Of a stretch of DNA of 64,000 bases, positions 8,781-17,867 are shown one piece after another. Both the position numbers and the translations under genes were made by a program. The notes beneath the pieces were generated by a model, which ran no database searches, was not told where the DNA came from, and worked only from the letters and a program-made list of their open reading frames with translations. The stretch spans positions 310,001 to 374,000 of the forward strand of contig NZ_LTBL01000001.1 in the NCBI RefSeq assembly GCF_018687785.1, read 5' to 3'. The stretch comes from Methanovulcanius yangii. GTDB taxonomy: Archaea > Halobacteriota > Methanomicrobia > Methanomicrobiales > Methanomicrobiaceae. Each line of letters opens with the position of its first letter. Position 1 is the first letter of the stretch.

Positions 8781-9868
8781 GTTTCTTCTCCTCCAAGAAT
8801 TTCTTCAACGATTGTTGCTGGTTCGAACGGTATAATATCGTCATACCCCTGGCCGATACCAAGGAACATGATGGGCTTGCCAATAGTGTGTGCAATCGAT
8901 ATTGCAGCGCCCCCCTTTGTGTCCATGTCCGCTTTCGTAAGAACAACGGTGTCCGTCCCAACTGCATTGTTGAACTCTTCAGCCCGGATGACGGCATCGT
9001 TTCCGGCGACAGCTTCATCGACATAGGCGACGATGTCGGGTTTCATCACGCGACGAATTTTTTCAAGCTGGTTCATCAGGTTTGCCCGGTTATGGAACCT
9101 CCCTGCCGTATCTGCAAGGACGACATCGATACCATGTGCTTTGGCATACTCGACGGTATCAAAGAGGACTGCAGACGGATCGGCACCTTCCTGGTGCCTG
9201 ATGACCTTGATGCCTATTCGATCGGCATGCGTCTGCATCTGCTCATTTGCACCTGCCCGGAAGGTATCGCCGGATCCGATCACCACGCTGTAGCCGTTCT
9301 TTTTCAAAAAGTGTCCAACTTTGGCAACTGTTGTCGTCTTGCCTGCTCCATTTACCCCGGTAAAGAGGATCTTTACCGGACGCTCGTGAGTATCGATGTA
9401 ACCGGTCAGCGAGAAACCTTCCCCAAGGACTTCAAGGAGCGCATCCTTGAGCGCCTGTACGACCATCGCATCGACAGACTGGGTGATCTTCTTCTTCGAC
9501 CCCGTCAGGTCTTCTTTCATCTTTGATGAGATGGCATCAACCGCAGGAAGGGCAACATCATTTTCCAGTAGGATGATCTCAAGATCCTGAAGTGTACCTT
9601 CAATCTTTTTCTCAGAGATCACAACTTCACGATCTTTGACGAGGCTTTTTACCTTGTCGCTAAAAGAGGGCTGAGATCTGGATGTGACCTTCGATGATTG
9701 TTTTTCTGATGGCTTGGCCGGTTGCGTTTCAACAGAAGGAGACCTTTCAGGTGATCCGGTCACACGAACCGCATCTGAACCCGCGTAGGTCTCTTCAATG
9801 GACTCCTCGATGTTTTTCGATAGCTTTCCCCGGACATTTAGGAGTTTTGACTTCAGAGAATCAAACAT
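8774..9868 (-). CDS. ftsY: Signal recognition particle receptor FtsY
   Basis: SRP receptor GTPase of 364 aa. An acidic, Ser/Lys-rich N-terminal A region (about 1-75) precedes the NG domain, which carries [15 protein letters not shown] and [12 protein letters not shown]. It lies between prefoldin alpha and srp54, the usual archaeal order. No membrane segment is seen, so membrane contact would be through the A region and N domain. Confidence 0.95.
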   Translation of the reverse strand: MFDSLKSKLLNVRGKLSKNIEESIEETYAGSDAVRVTGSPERSPSVETQPAKPSEKQSSKVTSRSQPSFSDKVKSLVKDREVVISEKKIEGTLQDLEIILLENDVALPAVDAISSKMKEDLTGSKKKITQSVDAMVVQALKDALLEVLGEGFSLTGYIDTHERPVKILFTGVNGAGKTTTVAKVGHFLKKNGYSVVIGSGDTFRAGANEQMQTHADRIGIKVIRHQEGADPSAVLFDTVEYAKAHGIDVVLADTAGRFHNRANLMNQLEKIRRVMKPDIVAYVDEAVAGNDAVIRAEEFNNAVGTDTVVLTKADMDTKGGAAISIAHTIGKPIMFLGIGQGYDDIIPFEPATIVEEILGGEETC

Positions 9869-9881
9869 GCTGGATCACGCA

Positions 9882-10322
9882 TTATGCGCCCCGGTTCATC
9901 TGTGACTGGACCTGCATGTAAGCCGCCTCCATTCTTGATGCGACTTCCTTTGCCTGTTTCTGAACCTGTTCAATGGATTCGGCTACTTTCTTTTCGAGTG
10001 CTTCAAGCTCCGTAATGCGGCTTTCGAGATAGTTGGTACATTCCGCATTAGTACGCTCAACAACAACGTCCGAACCAATATTCAGAAGAACGGAGTCAGT
10101 ATCGAGAATTTTTACCCTGAGGCTGGCACCGCCGCCGATCTGAAGAAGTACCACAGGTTCATCTTCATCAGCAAGGGATTTCAGGGTTTCAGCCGCAGTG
10201 GCTGTTTCAAGCCTGCGTCCCTGCAGCATTTCGAGTTGCCTGGAATATGCCTCCACCTGCTGAGTAAACTGTGTAAGGTACTGTTCAAGCATCTGAATGT
10301 CTCGAGGGTCCACATCAGTCAC
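9882..10322 (-). CDS. pfdA: Prefoldin subunit alpha
   Basis: Alpha subunit of the hexameric prefoldin chaperone, which holds unfolded proteins and passes them to the thermosome. The 146 aa protein is mostly coiled coil, with two long helices around a short beta section (GGGASLRVKILDTDSVLLNIG). The GTG at 10322 is chosen because GTGGTGA lies just before it and one base separates it from the LX stop. GTG at 10331 is possible. Confidence 0.9.
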   Translation of the reverse strand: MTDVDPRDIQMLEQYLTQFTQQVEAYSRQLEMLQGRRLETATAAETLKSLADEDEPVVLLQIGGGASLRVKILDTDSVLLNIGSDVVVERTNAECTNYLESRITELEALEKKVAESIEQVQKQAKEVASRMEAAYMQVQSQMNRGA

Positions 10323-10323
10323 G

Positions 10324-10515
10324 TTATTCACCACTTGCAAGAGTAATGCCGTTTATCCGGATATAATTCCTTTTAAGGTGGTGTTTACTTCCGATAATAT
10401 TGAAAATGCGCTCTTCGGCACCCTTTTCATTAGCGGCTGAAACGATTTTTGTAAAGGGCTTCCATGCATCACGTTCACGGTATTCGCCCTGCACTTCAAA
10501 TGTTTGTTCTGTCAT
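10324..10515 (-). CDS. rplX: Large ribosomal subunit protein eL20/LX (L18Ae)
   Basis: Small 63 aa archaeal ribosomal protein LX. The WKPFTKIVSAANEKGAEERI block is characteristic. The ATG at 10515 lies eight bases after GGAG; an upstream in-frame GTG overlapping the aIF6 stop is less well placed. It lies between aIF6 and prefoldin alpha, the conserved archaeal order. Confidence 0.93.
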   Translation of the reverse strand: MTEQTFEVQGEYRERDAWKPFTKIVSAANEKGAEERIFNIIGSKHHLKRNYIRINGITLASGE

Positions 10516-10520
10516 TGTAA

Positions 10521-11183
10521 TCACTCCACAAAACCTAAAACTTCTTCAATTCTTCCAAGCTCAAATCCGCTCGTTGCCGTTCCCGCAAGGTATCCCTTCG
10601 AATTTGCAATCAGGCCGGTTCCAATAAGATTGGATCCCATGTTGATCGTTCCCGTTCCAACCGGAAGATCGGTATACTCTTCGATTGCTTCGATCTCCTG
10701 TCTGGAAGCTCGTGGGGGCAGAAGGAATCCCTTATTTGTCGCAACTGCAACCATTCCGACCGTAGCAATGCCTCCTATAGGCATTATCAGGACGGGAACT
10801 TCGAGAAAAGTGGAGATCTCCTCTGCTATCCGTTCCGGCATATCGGGGTGGACTACAGCAAGGTCGTCATTTGCGAGAATGACATTTCCTGCTGCATTCA
10901 TTCCCCGCTCAAGGAGCATCACCTCTCGGTAGCCTTTCAAAAACTCAATTTCCCGGGCTGTTGCAAGTCCGGAGACGATGAAACCACGGGAATTACCAAC
11001 AAGGAGTGACCCAATAATGGAACTTCCCTGTATTGTCGTTTCGGCAATTTCCACCTGGAGTTCTCTAGCTACGGTACTGATGTACTCTTCGGGGGCTTCG
11101 GGTGGAACGAATGCAACATCGTCGAATACTCGGGTGTACACGCCGATATGTTCGTTGCCTGCAAAGTCGATCGTTTCTGTCAT
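10521..11183 (-). CDS. eif6: Translation initiation factor aIF6
   Basis: Anti-association factor that binds the 50S subunit and prevents premature joining with 30S. The 220 aa protein shows the repeated pentein pattern of eIF6 (five similar alpha/beta units, such as NSRGFIVSG and NSKGYLAGT). Start at 11183 is chosen because the longer version overlaps L31e and lacks a good ribosome site. It directly follows L31e. Confidence 0.96.
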   Translation of the reverse strand: MTETIDFAGNEHIGVYTRVFDDVAFVPPEAPEEYISTVARELQVEIAETTIQGSSIIGSLLVGNSRGFIVSGLATAREIEFLKGYREVMLLERGMNAAGNVILANDDLAVVHPDMPERIAEEISTFLEVPVLIMPIGGIATVGMVAVATNKGFLLPPRASRQEIEAIEEYTDLPVGTGTINMGSNLIGTGLIANSKGYLAGTATSGFELGRIEEVLGFVE

Positions 11184-11184
11184 T

Positions 11185-11448
11185 TCACTCTTCTGCAAGT
11201 TCTGCCTGGACCTGGCCGTCCTCGAACTTCATCGCCCGGACGCGAATCTTTCGCGGCGGTTTTTCGGATCCATGTTCCCAGACCTTCTCATTGATACTCT
11301 TGTCGAGCTTGATTTCTTCGCTCTTCATGTGTTTTGAGAGGTAGGAACGGATCTCCTTGATTGCACGGTTGCTCCTCTTCCAGCGGGGAGCCTTTTTGAC
11401 ATCCCTGAGAGGGATGATGTAGATCTGTTCATTGAGGATATCTGCCAT
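11185..11448 (-). CDS. rpl31e: Large ribosomal subunit protein eL31
   Basis: 87 aa ribosomal protein L31e ([21 protein letters not shown] and the conserved [10 protein letters not shown] segment). Four bases separate it from L39e upstream, and it ends one base before the aIF6 start. It belongs to the tightly packed L39e-L31e-aIF6-LX-prefoldin set. Confidence 0.96.
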   Translation of the reverse strand: MADILNEQIYIIPLRDVKKAPRWKRSNRAIKEIRSYLSKHMKSEEIKLDKSINEKVWEHGSEKPPRKIRVRAMKFEDGQVQAELAEE

Positions 11449-11452
11449 AGCC

Positions 11453-11605
11453 TTACACCTTCAGGGAGCTGCGCCTCCAGTTGCGGCGGCGCGGGTGTGA
11501 TACCACATTCCTTTTTGTCTTGATCATTACCCATGCAGGCACGCGGCGATTCTGTTCGCATGCCTTTGCGAGCCTGACCTTACGGCCCTTTGTAATTTTG
11601 CTCAT
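11453..11605 (-). CDS. rpl39e: Large ribosomal subunit protein eL39
   Basis: 50 aa, very basic ribosomal protein near the exit tunnel. Translation gives [19 protein letters not shown] at the start and [14 protein letters not shown] at the end, matching L39e closely. GGTGAAGG lies just before the ATG. It is easily missed because of its size. Confidence 0.96.
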   Translation of the reverse strand: MSKITKGRKVRLAKACEQNRRVPAWVMIKTKRNVVSHPRRRNWRRSSLKV

Positions 11606-11628
11606 GTTTCCTTCACCATGTGGTGGCA

Positions 11629-12216
11629 TTATTCCTGTCTGCCAATCACCAGTGACTGCTGGTGGCGGGAGGGGAATATTCTATACGGGTCGATTCCCCG
11701 TGCTTTGAATGCTGCCCGGATTTCCGATTCATAATCCCCGTTTTCGATATGACCTGTTTCCCCGTATTCCACTTTAAAGTGGCGGGCGACAAGTTCCTCA
11801 ACGGCGGATTTGCCGAATCCAAGCAGAGGCCGCACGTAGGTGCACTCATACCGTGCCTCAAGGCTCTGTACTTCCGGCAGGGTGAGCATAGGAACACGGT
11901 CATTCATCCGTGTTCCATCCCCTATAACATCATACTCCTTTGCGAGGGAGGTGATGGCGTTCCTATGCACAAGGTTGATGGCATTGTTCGGATATCCGTC
12001 CGATGCCATCATATCGACAACCGTTTCAAGCAGTCCAGCTGAAAATACCCGTTTTCTCAATGGAAATTCCAATGCCTCTGCTGCATTCTCAATGGCCCTG
12101 ATGGGTGTTTCCCGCCTGAACACAAAGGTGTTGAGTTCGACATCATAGTCGCGGGAAAGCATGAGGGCAGCAAGGGAACTGTCCTTTCCACCGGAAAAGA
12201 GTACTCCGGCCTTCAT
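11629..12216 (-). CDS. PP-loop ATP pyrophosphatase family protein (DUF7411-like)
   Basis: A 195 aa N-type ATP pyrophosphatase. The P-loop FSGGKDSS is at residues 8-15, as in tRNA-modifying and asparagine synthase-type enzymes that adenylate a substrate. No THUMP or zinc domain is present and the protein is short. It sits between the PDCD5-like and L39e genes (start overlaps the upstream stop as TAATG), which suggests a tRNA or ribosome-related modification. The substrate is not known to me. Confidence 0.8.
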   Translation of the reverse strand: MKAGVLFSGGKDSSLAALMLSRDYDVELNTFVFRRETPIRAIENAAEALEFPLRKRVFSAGLLETVVDMMASDGYPNNAINLVHRNAITSLAKEYDVIGDGTRMNDRVPMLTLPEVQSLEARYECTYVRPLLGFGKSAVEELVARHFKVEYGETGHIENGDYESEIRAAFKARGIDPYRIFPSRHQQSLVIGRQE

Positions 12217-12557
12217 TACTTGCGTGTTATTTTGTAGTCGGTCTTCTGCGGTGTCAGCTGTTTGAGCAATCCTTTGAGCATCTCGTCGTTGATCTTTCCC
12301 CTGAGTCTTCCACTCTGGGCAAGCATAACGAGCTGGTGCTCAACAGCCTGTGCAAAATCCGGACGGGTCAGCTTGATGGTATTCAACCGCTCACGCGCCT
12401 CGGGTTCGAGGATCTGCATAAGGATCATCTGGATCTGGGCTTCCTGCTGCTTCTGCCGGGCGGCCATCTCCTCCTCTGCTGCAGCCTGACTCATCTGCTG
12501 ACGCTGGAGTTCTTCCATGCGTCTGCGGCGGAGGTCTGCAAGCTCGTCGTCTCCCAT
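12216..12557 (-). CDS. DNA-binding protein, PDCD5/DUF122 family
   Basis: 113 aa member of the archaeal/eukaryotic PDCD5 family. It has a charged N-terminal helix ([17 protein letters not shown]), a compact helical core and the conserved [19 protein letters not shown] segment. Cellular role is poorly defined; nucleic-acid binding has been reported for homologues. It follows S19e, its standard neighbour in Euryarchaeota. Confidence 0.92.
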   Translation of the reverse strand: MGDDELADLRRRRMEELQRQQMSQAAAEEEMAARQKQQEAQIQMILMQILEPEARERLNTIKLTRPDFAQAVEHQLVMLAQSGRLRGKINDEMLKGLLKQLTPQKTDYKITRK

Positions 12558-12571
12558 CTATCTCACGTCCA

Positions 12572-13021
12572 TCAGTATTTTGCAAGTGCAGCGTTCTGTT
12601 CTACGATCTCCGGCTTGGCGGAGAAGGCAACTCCGTCAAGGAAGGAACGGCCCTTTGCAGTGATAACACGCCCTTCAGGGGTGTTTCCAACAAGGCCTTC
12701 CTGCTCAAGCTGCTGCACGATTTTGCGTAGCACCGAGCCGCTTCCCTTCCGGAACTGAGATGGGTTTGAGCCCCGATTCTTCTTGCCTCCGTAGAATGTT
12801 CTGAGTCGTTCGACGCCGACGGGTCCGTCGACGTAAATGCGGCGCAGTACAGATGCGGCGCGTATGTACCACCAGTTCTCATCATACGGTGGTGCTTCTT
12901 TGTGTACCCCTGTCTTTGCGAACTGTGCCCAGTCCGGAGACTCGACTGCGTCCATAGCTTTGAGCTCTTCTGCAGCCTTCTGGATGAGTACCTCAGGGGG
13001 TATGTCGTATACGGTTGTCAT
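12572..13021 (-). CDS. rps19e: Small ribosomal subunit protein eS19
   Basis: 149 aa ribosomal protein with the conserved WWYIRAASVLRRIY and GSGSVLRKIVQQLEQEGLV segments of S19e. A TATA element lies about 60-70 bases upstream, so a new promoter probably begins here inside the larger translation array. Confidence 0.96.
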   Translation of the reverse strand: MTTVYDIPPEVLIQKAAEELKAMDAVESPDWAQFAKTGVHKEAPPYDENWWYIRAASVLRRIYVDGPVGVERLRTFYGGKKNRGSNPSQFRKGSGSVLRKIVQQLEQEGLVGNTPEGRVITAKGRSFLDGVAFSAKPEIVEQNAALAKY

Positions 13022-13079
13022 TCACTAACCACTCTCATTTATGCCAAGTAGCAGTCTTTACATATTGGTCAGAGCGCCT

Positions 13080-13090
13080 CTTATATATTT
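13080..13090 (-). promoter_or_regulatory. TATA box upstream of S19e
   Basis: AAATATATAAG on the minus strand lies in the 107-base spacer between the YhbY-like gene and S19e. Transcription would start near 13060, giving a leader of roughly 40 bases. It is the best TATA match in this spacer. Confidence 0.6.
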
Positions 13091-13128
13091 CGTGGTGCGC
13101 TTCATTTTTCCCCGAATCCGGTTGTCCG

Positions 13129-13368
13129 TTACCTGCGTCCCAAGACCATCGTTCTTCCACGCACTTGTATAAGGCGAGCAGCGCAGAGATGGGCAATTTC
13201 TTCCGGTTCCACTTCTGTGCTTCTGAGCCATTTGATTTTGACAATTCTGTTGTCACGTATCTGACGGCATATTTCGTCGATTGTATGCTCAGATACGCCG
13301 TTTTTCCCAATCCATACCGATGCCTTCAGCCGGCTCGCTTCCTTTTGTTCAGCTCGATTATTTCCTAT
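13129..13368 (-). CDS. YhbY/CRS1-CRM-family RNA-binding protein, apparent ATA start
   Basis: A 79 aa CRM-domain protein that binds rRNA or ribosome precursors. The reading frame gives RLKASVWIGKNGVSEHTIDE and ends VRGRTMVLGRR, both typical of archaeal YhbY proteins. No ATG, GTG or TTG can start the full domain: the in-frame stop is at 13375-13377 and the next codons are GGA ACT ATA. The ATA at 13368-13366 is preferred; GGTGAGG lies just upstream. It overlaps the end of rnp4 by 11 bases. Standard ORF calling would miss this gene because its conserved part starts before any canonical codon. Confidence 0.8.
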   Translation of the reverse strand: MGNNRAEQKEASRLKASVWIGKNGVSEHTIDEICRQIRDNRIVKIKWLRSTEVEPEEIAHLCAARLIQVRGRTMVLGRR

Positions 13369-13678
13369 AGTTCCTCACCACCGGATGTCTCCACTGGTTG
13401 CCGCATTCAAGGCATGTTATGATAATTTTTCCTCTGTGAATCCGGACCCGCGCATTGATGCCGGGAACGAGATATGCGAAGCACTTCCTGCAGTATTTAC
13501 GTCTGAGTTCCCTGGGAATACGTATCCTATCCCTCATTGCAATTCTGCGTGCCCGTTCAACGTAAGTTCTGCTCAGTTCGGGATGAATGCCAAACTCCTC
13601 CTGAGCCTCTCGAAATAATATTTCGATGCGTTCGAGTGCGACCGTATTCTTTTTCGGGCGTTTTCTTCGTATTCCCAT
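13358..13678 (-). CDS. rnp4: Ribonuclease P protein component 4 (Rpr2/Rpp21)
   Basis: Protein subunit of archaeal RNase P, which removes the 5' leader of pre-tRNA. The 106 aa basic protein has two helices, then a zinc ribbon with CRKC and CLEC (YCRKCFAYLVPG; TCLECGNQWRHP). It begins the translation array and is probably expressed from its own promoter, with the YhbY-like gene overlapping its end. Confidence 0.94.
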   Translation of the reverse strand: MGIRRKRPKKNTVALERIEILFREAQEEFGIHPELSRTYVERARRIAMRDRIRIPRELRRKYCRKCFAYLVPGINARVRIHRGKIIITCLECGNQWRHPVVRNYRK

Positions 13679-13711
13679 GGTCCTGTCTGTTTCTGCTTTC
13701 CGTACGTTTCA

Positions 13712-13721
13712 GATATAAACG
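13712..13721 (-). promoter_or_regulatory. TATA box upstream of rnp4
   Basis: GTTTATATCT on the minus strand lies about 38 bases before the rnp4 ATG and immediately after the purN stop. Transcription would begin near 13690. This suggests the translation array starts here and is not read from purN alone. Confidence 0.5.
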
Positions 13722-14336
13722 TTATTCGGCGTCTTTGAGAATTTGAACCTGACGCCCGTTGATCCTGAGGCGGTCTTCACAAAATAGCTGCACGGCATAG
13801 GGGAGTGCCTGATGCTCATGTATCATGATCTTTTGTGCTAATGAATCTTCATCATCGGTCTCCGCAACATCTACAACCCTCTGGATGATGATCGGGCCTG
13901 AGTCCATCTCTTCATCGACAAAATGGACTGTGCATCCGGCTACCTTCACCCCATATTCAATTGCCTGACGCTGGGCATGAAGGCCGGCAAAGCTTGGAAG
14001 CAGCGATGGATGAATGTTGATCATCTTCCCTGCAAATTTTGCAGCTGTTTTGTCATTGAGAAGTCTCATATATCCGGCGAGGACGAAGAGATCCGCTCTT
14101 GTCTCATCCATTGCCTGTTCGAGTACCCTGTCATAATCTGATCGGGAATCAAAGGAACGAAAATCGATGACGCGTACCTCAATGCCTGCCCGGCCTGCCC
14201 GCTCAATTGCATAAGCCCCGGGGTTGTCGGTTATCAGGCGGATGATGCGGCCCGGAATTGCACCGTCTCGTACACGTTCGATGATAGCCTGAAAGTTTGA
14301 TCCATTCCCTGACGCGAGAACGGCAATGCGTTTCAT
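13722..14336 (-). CDS. purN: Phosphoribosylglycinamide formyltransferase (PurN)
   Basis: Transfers formate from formyl-folate to GAR in purine synthesis. The 204 aa protein has GSNFQAI for the phosphate, INIHPSLLPSF with the catalytic His and Asn, and DEEMDSGPI with the catalytic Asp. MKRIAVLASGNGSN is the usual start, so 14336 is preferred to 14345. The archaeal alternative PurT is not seen here. Confidence 0.94.
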   Translation of the reverse strand: MKRIAVLASGNGSNFQAIIERVRDGAIPGRIIRLITDNPGAYAIERAGRAGIEVRVIDFRSFDSRSDYDRVLEQAMDETRADLFVLAGYMRLLNDKTAAKFAGKMINIHPSLLPSFAGLHAQRQAIEYGVKVAGCTVHFVDEEMDSGPIIIQRVVDVAETDDEDSLAQKIMIHEHQALPYAVQLFCEDRLRINGRQVQILKDAE

Positions 14337-14360
14337 AGGATTCATTTGGTGGCGAGAATC

Positions 14361-15629
14361 TTAACGATTCTCACCGCTGCCGGTTTCCATCGGGAAGATG
14401 AGTTTGATGTCCTCGATACGTTTGTCCGCCATTCTCATCACCATCAGTCTGATTCCGCTCTCCGGCATTTCAACGACTTCTCCTTTTTTCGGTATGTGGC
14501 CGAGTTGGTTGGTTATTAGGCCCCCCATCGTCTCATAAGAATCATCGAGAGGCAGGGATATATTCAGGGTCTCATTTACCCGGTCAACCCACGCTCGTGA
14601 ATCAATGATATAGACCATATCGCTAATCTTCTGAATTTCCGGTTCTTCTTCGTCAAATTCATCCATGATCTCGCCGACAAGCTCTTCCAGGATGTCCTCA
14701 ACAGTGATGATTCCTGCGAAGGTGCCATATTCATTTATGACAATGGCAATGTGCAGTTTTTTCTTTTGCAGCTCGCGAAGCAGGTCATCAATATCCTTCG
14801 TTTCTGGAACGAAGTATGCCTCGTAGATGAGTTCGGGAATCGTCACATTCTCCCGCTTCGAATAGATCGCCTCAAACACATCCTTGACATTCAGAATACC
14901 GATGATGTTGTCGATCTGGTCGTCGTAGACCGGGATGCGGGTATATCCGGTTTCATTGAAGATGTTGATTGAGTCTTCGAGGGGATCCTCAACATCAATC
15001 ATGACAACATCTGCGCGTGGTGTCATGACTTCACGGGCGATGGTTTCGGAAAAACGAAAGACCCGATAGAGCATCTCATGCTCCTGCTCTTCGATGGTTC
15101 CTTCCTCTTCTCCCACATCAATCCATTGTTTAATCTCGTCTTCCGTGACTGTGGGTCTGGTGATCCGATCCCGGGAAAAAGTCTTTTTCCCGACGTCAAT
15201 TACCCAGAACAACGGATACAGGGCATATGACAGGTAGAGGATGGGGCGCGCCACGAGAAGAGCAACCCGTTCTGCAGACCGCGCAGCGTATGTCTTTGGA
15301 AGTATCTCCCCCATGGTAAGCATCACGAGCGTGGTAAAGAACGTTGCAATTCCTACTCCAATTTCCCCCCAAATGGCAATTGCAACTGCCGTGGCTATTG
15401 ATGCCGCGGCGATATTGACGAGATTGTTCCCTATGAGGATGGTGATAAGGAGGCGATCAGGGTCTGCCTTCAGACGTTCAAGGGCGGATGACCCCTTTTT
15501 CTTCTGCTCGACAAGTGTCCGCACCTTTGCAGCGTTTAAAGAAATCAGTGCAACCTCTGAACCGGAGAAGAATCCTGAGAGAAAGATGCAGACCACAAAA
15601 AATATCAGTGCAACACTATATTCGATCAT
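14361..15629 (-). CDS. Hemolysin/CNNM family membrane protein (DUF21-CBS-CorC)
   Basis: 422 aa integral membrane protein. The N-terminal DUF21 region has about four membrane segments (FFVVCIFLSGFFSGSEVAL first). A pair of CBS domains follows (MTPRADVVMI; LHIAIVINEYGTFAGIITVEDILEE), then a CorC_HlyC domain. Relatives act in magnesium or cobalt export or its regulation. A GGGTGCA ribosome site precedes the ATG. The substrate cannot be told from sequence. Confidence 0.9.
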   Translation of the reverse strand: MIEYSVALIFFVVCIFLSGFFSGSEVALISLNAAKVRTLVEQKKKGSSALERLKADPDRLLITILIGNNLVNIAAASIATAVAIAIWGEIGVGIATFFTTLVMLTMGEILPKTYAARSAERVALLVARPILYLSYALYPLFWVIDVGKKTFSRDRITRPTVTEDEIKQWIDVGEEEGTIEEQEHEMLYRVFRFSETIAREVMTPRADVVMIDVEDPLEDSINIFNETGYTRIPVYDDQIDNIIGILNVKDVFEAIYSKRENVTIPELIYEAYFVPETKDIDDLLRELQKKKLHIAIVINEYGTFAGIITVEDILEELVGEIMDEFDEEEPEIQKISDMVYIIDSRAWVDRVNETLNISLPLDDSYETMGGLITNQLGHIPKKGEVVEMPESGIRLMVMRMADKRIEDIKLIFPMETGSGENR

Positions 15630-15718
15630 TGCACCCGGCCGTCCGTACGGCTTATAGAATGGTAACTATTCATATACTGTAACGCATCTTCTTTGGTGGT
15701 ACATCCACATAAAACCTT

Positions 15719-16540
15719 TTAGTCAAAGAAACTTTCAAGGAAGGCGACTTCTTCTTCGAGAATGGTTACTTTCTCCTCTCCGGACAGGTGTCTGCTGAAA
15801 TGGAGATCCTCGAGTTCAAGAATCAGCGGCCCCTCGTATCCGTAATCGGCAAGCAGGGCGATTGCATGTCCCGTGAGTTGATCACCATGAACCCGCATAT
15901 GCGGCCCCCCGGCACCGACGGCACTGACATGAACGTTTGCAATACGATCAAAAAACCAGTTGATGTAATCTTCGAGGTCGTCGGCATTTCCTGTTTCGGC
16001 ATGCGCAGTGTCGAGGGTAAAAGAAAGCCAGGGATGATTTTCCAGGACTTCTGCCATCTGTTCAGGGGAGCAGAGCAATGCATTGATCTTTGGTTCCATA
16101 TTTTCAATGGCAACCGGCACGGTGGTGTCTTTCATGCAGGCATGGACTGCATCAAGGTAATATTCCAGTCGGCGATAGTCCATCTCCGAGGGGGGGCGCT
16201 TTGCAGTTCTTCTTCCAGGATGGATGGTCAGGAGTGAAGCATTGGTGAGGGCGGCAATCTCTCCGGCGTTGCAGGTATACCCAATCGATACTTCGACAAT
16301 CCCGGGATTGATGGAGCATGGGTTGAGATCCAGAACAGGTGCATGTATGGCGATTGGTAAGAGACATGGGTGGGCATCAATAGACTCTCGTAATTCCTGA
16401 ATCGGCAGTCCCGACAACCAGAAATACGGCGTTTCAACCCAGAATTCTATTGCAGAACATCCTGCCTGTTCCAGAAAAGAAAATATTTCCCTGACCTGGT
16501 ACTCGTGGAAAAACATGCTCGAACAACCGATCCGGACCAT
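15719..16540 (-). CDS. Sugar phosphate isomerase/epimerase family (xylose isomerase-like TIM barrel)
   Basis: 273 aa AP-endonuclease-2 superfamily protein. Metal-binding residues are suggested by LTIHPGR, AIENMEP, FTLDTAHAETG and HVSAVG, spaced as in a TIM barrel with a divalent metal site. No DNA-repair-specific feature is seen, so an isomerase or epimerase role is more likely. The ATG at 16540 is preceded by GGAGTGATC, a near-perfect ribosome site, so the GTG six bases upstream is rejected. Confidence 0.82.
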   Translation of the reverse strand: MVRIGCSSMFFHEYQVREIFSFLEQAGCSAIEFWVETPYFWLSGLPIQELRESIDAHPCLLPIAIHAPVLDLNPCSINPGIVEVSIGYTCNAGEIAALTNASLLTIHPGRRTAKRPPSEMDYRRLEYYLDAVHACMKDTTVPVAIENMEPKINALLCSPEQMAEVLENHPWLSFTLDTAHAETGNADDLEDYINWFFDRIANVHVSAVGAGGPHMRVHGDQLTGHAIALLADYGYEGPLILELEDLHFSRHLSGEEKVTILEEEVAFLESFFD

Positions 16541-16625
16541 GATCACTCCTTTTCATGGTATCCCATTAAATTTCCTGTTGAGGTCAACCCATAGGTTGAA
16601 CATGGCCAGTGACGATATCTGACAG

Positions 16626-17867
16626 ATGGACTGGTTTGATTCGCGCGAAACCTCCTGTCCTGTCTATTCCGTTGACCAGATCTCAGCGGTGATACGGGAT
16701 CTGCTGGATGATCGCAGATTGCGTGACGTGTGGATATCCGGGGAAGTCACGAACTGCACAAATCATCGGTCGGGACATCTCTATTTCTCCCTCTCAGGAA
16801 GTGCCGACACCTCACGGCGCCCATCCCTTATTCGTTGTGCGGTATGGAAATCCTATGCCCGTGAGCTTGAGTTTCTTCCGGCAAACGGAATGCAGGTTCT
16901 TGCGTACGGTTCTGTGGATCTCTACGAACCGAATGGAGAATACAAATTCATCGTTCGTGATATGCGACCTGCGGGGGAAGGGGATAAGCACCTCATGGTC
17001 GAACGCTGGAAAGCGGCGCTCGATAAGGAAGGTGTCTTCGATCTTGATCGGAAAAAGCCACTGCCGCAATTTCCTGCTTCTGTTGGTGTCGTTACCGCTG
17101 ATACAGGGGCGGCACGAAGGGATATCGAACGTGTGATTGCACGTCGGTATCCATTGCCGGTCCTTCTTGCCCCCTGCAGAGTACAGGGTGAGGGTGCACA
17201 TACGGAGATTGCCGCTGCTGTTCGCGCGCTCGACGGCAGGGTTGACGTCATTATCGTCGGAAGAGGGGGAGGTAGTTTCGAAGATCTCTTTGAATTCAAT
17301 CATCCTGATGTTGTCCGGGCAGTTGCCGCATGCCAAACGCCGGTGGTCAGTGCAGTTGGTCATGAGGTTGACACGACACTGGTGGATTATGCCGCCGATG
17401 TGAGGGCTGCAACGCCATCTGTTGCAGCAGAGCTGGTTGTTCCGGACCGGATTGAGATGATGCGGGGGCTTGAGGAGATCCATGAGCGCCTCAGGCGGTC
17501 GGTCGATCGCACGATTGTACGGGAGCATGAGGGCCTCGTCTACCTCTGTCTTCGTCTGCGGCCGGATCGCCTCAGAAAGAGAATCAATTTTGAGCAGCAG
17601 GGTCTTGCAGAGATGACAGACAGGCTGAACAGGGGATATCAGCGCATTATAGAACGCCAGAAGGTTGAACTTGCAAATTTATCCGGGTTACTTCGTGCCG
17701 CTCATCCCCTCCTTCCCCTTGAACGAGGATACACGATGGTGCGGGATAACAACCGACTGATCTCATCGGCACATGATGTCAGCACCGGGGATGAAATCAT
17801 GGTATTCTGGCATGACGGTTCGGCAAAGACAAAGGTAATGGAGATGCGTTATGACGATAAGTTATGA
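16626..17867 (+). CDS. xseA: Exodeoxyribonuclease VII large subunit
   Basis: Catalytic subunit of ExoVII, a bacterial-type single-strand exonuclease that works without metal. The 413 aa protein has the N-terminal OB-fold (YSVDQISAVIRDLLDD), then the catalytic core with GRGGGSFEDLFEFNHPDVV and SAVGHEVDTTLVDYAAD. The coiled coil before the C-terminus is shorter than in enterobacteria. It overlaps xseB by 17 bases. Such genes are most likely of bacterial origin in methanogens. Confidence 0.95.
   Translation: MDWFDSRETSCPVYSVDQISAVIRDLLDDRRLRDVWISGEVTNCTNHRSGHLYFSLSGSADTSRRPSLIRCAVWKSYARELEFLPANGMQVLAYGSVDLYEPNGEYKFIVRDMRPAGEGDKHLMVERWKAALDKEGVFDLDRKKPLPQFPASVGVVTADTGAARRDIERVIARRYPLPVLLAPCRVQGEGAHTEIAAAVRALDGRVDVIIVGRGGGSFEDLFEFNHPDVVRAVAACQTPVVSAVGHEVDTTLVDYAADVRAATPSVAAELVVPDRIEMMRGLEEIHERLRRSVDRTIVREHEGLVYLCLRLRPDRLRKRINFEQQGLAEMTDRLNRGYQRIIERQKVELANLSGLLRAAHPLLPLERGYTMVRDNNRLISSAHDVSTGDEIMVFWHDGSAKTKVMEMRYDDKL

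Noticed and set aside
13035-13310. 91 aa minus-strand frame near S19e
   Set aside because: Out of frame with the clear YhbY-family sequence on the same strand, which explains this region.
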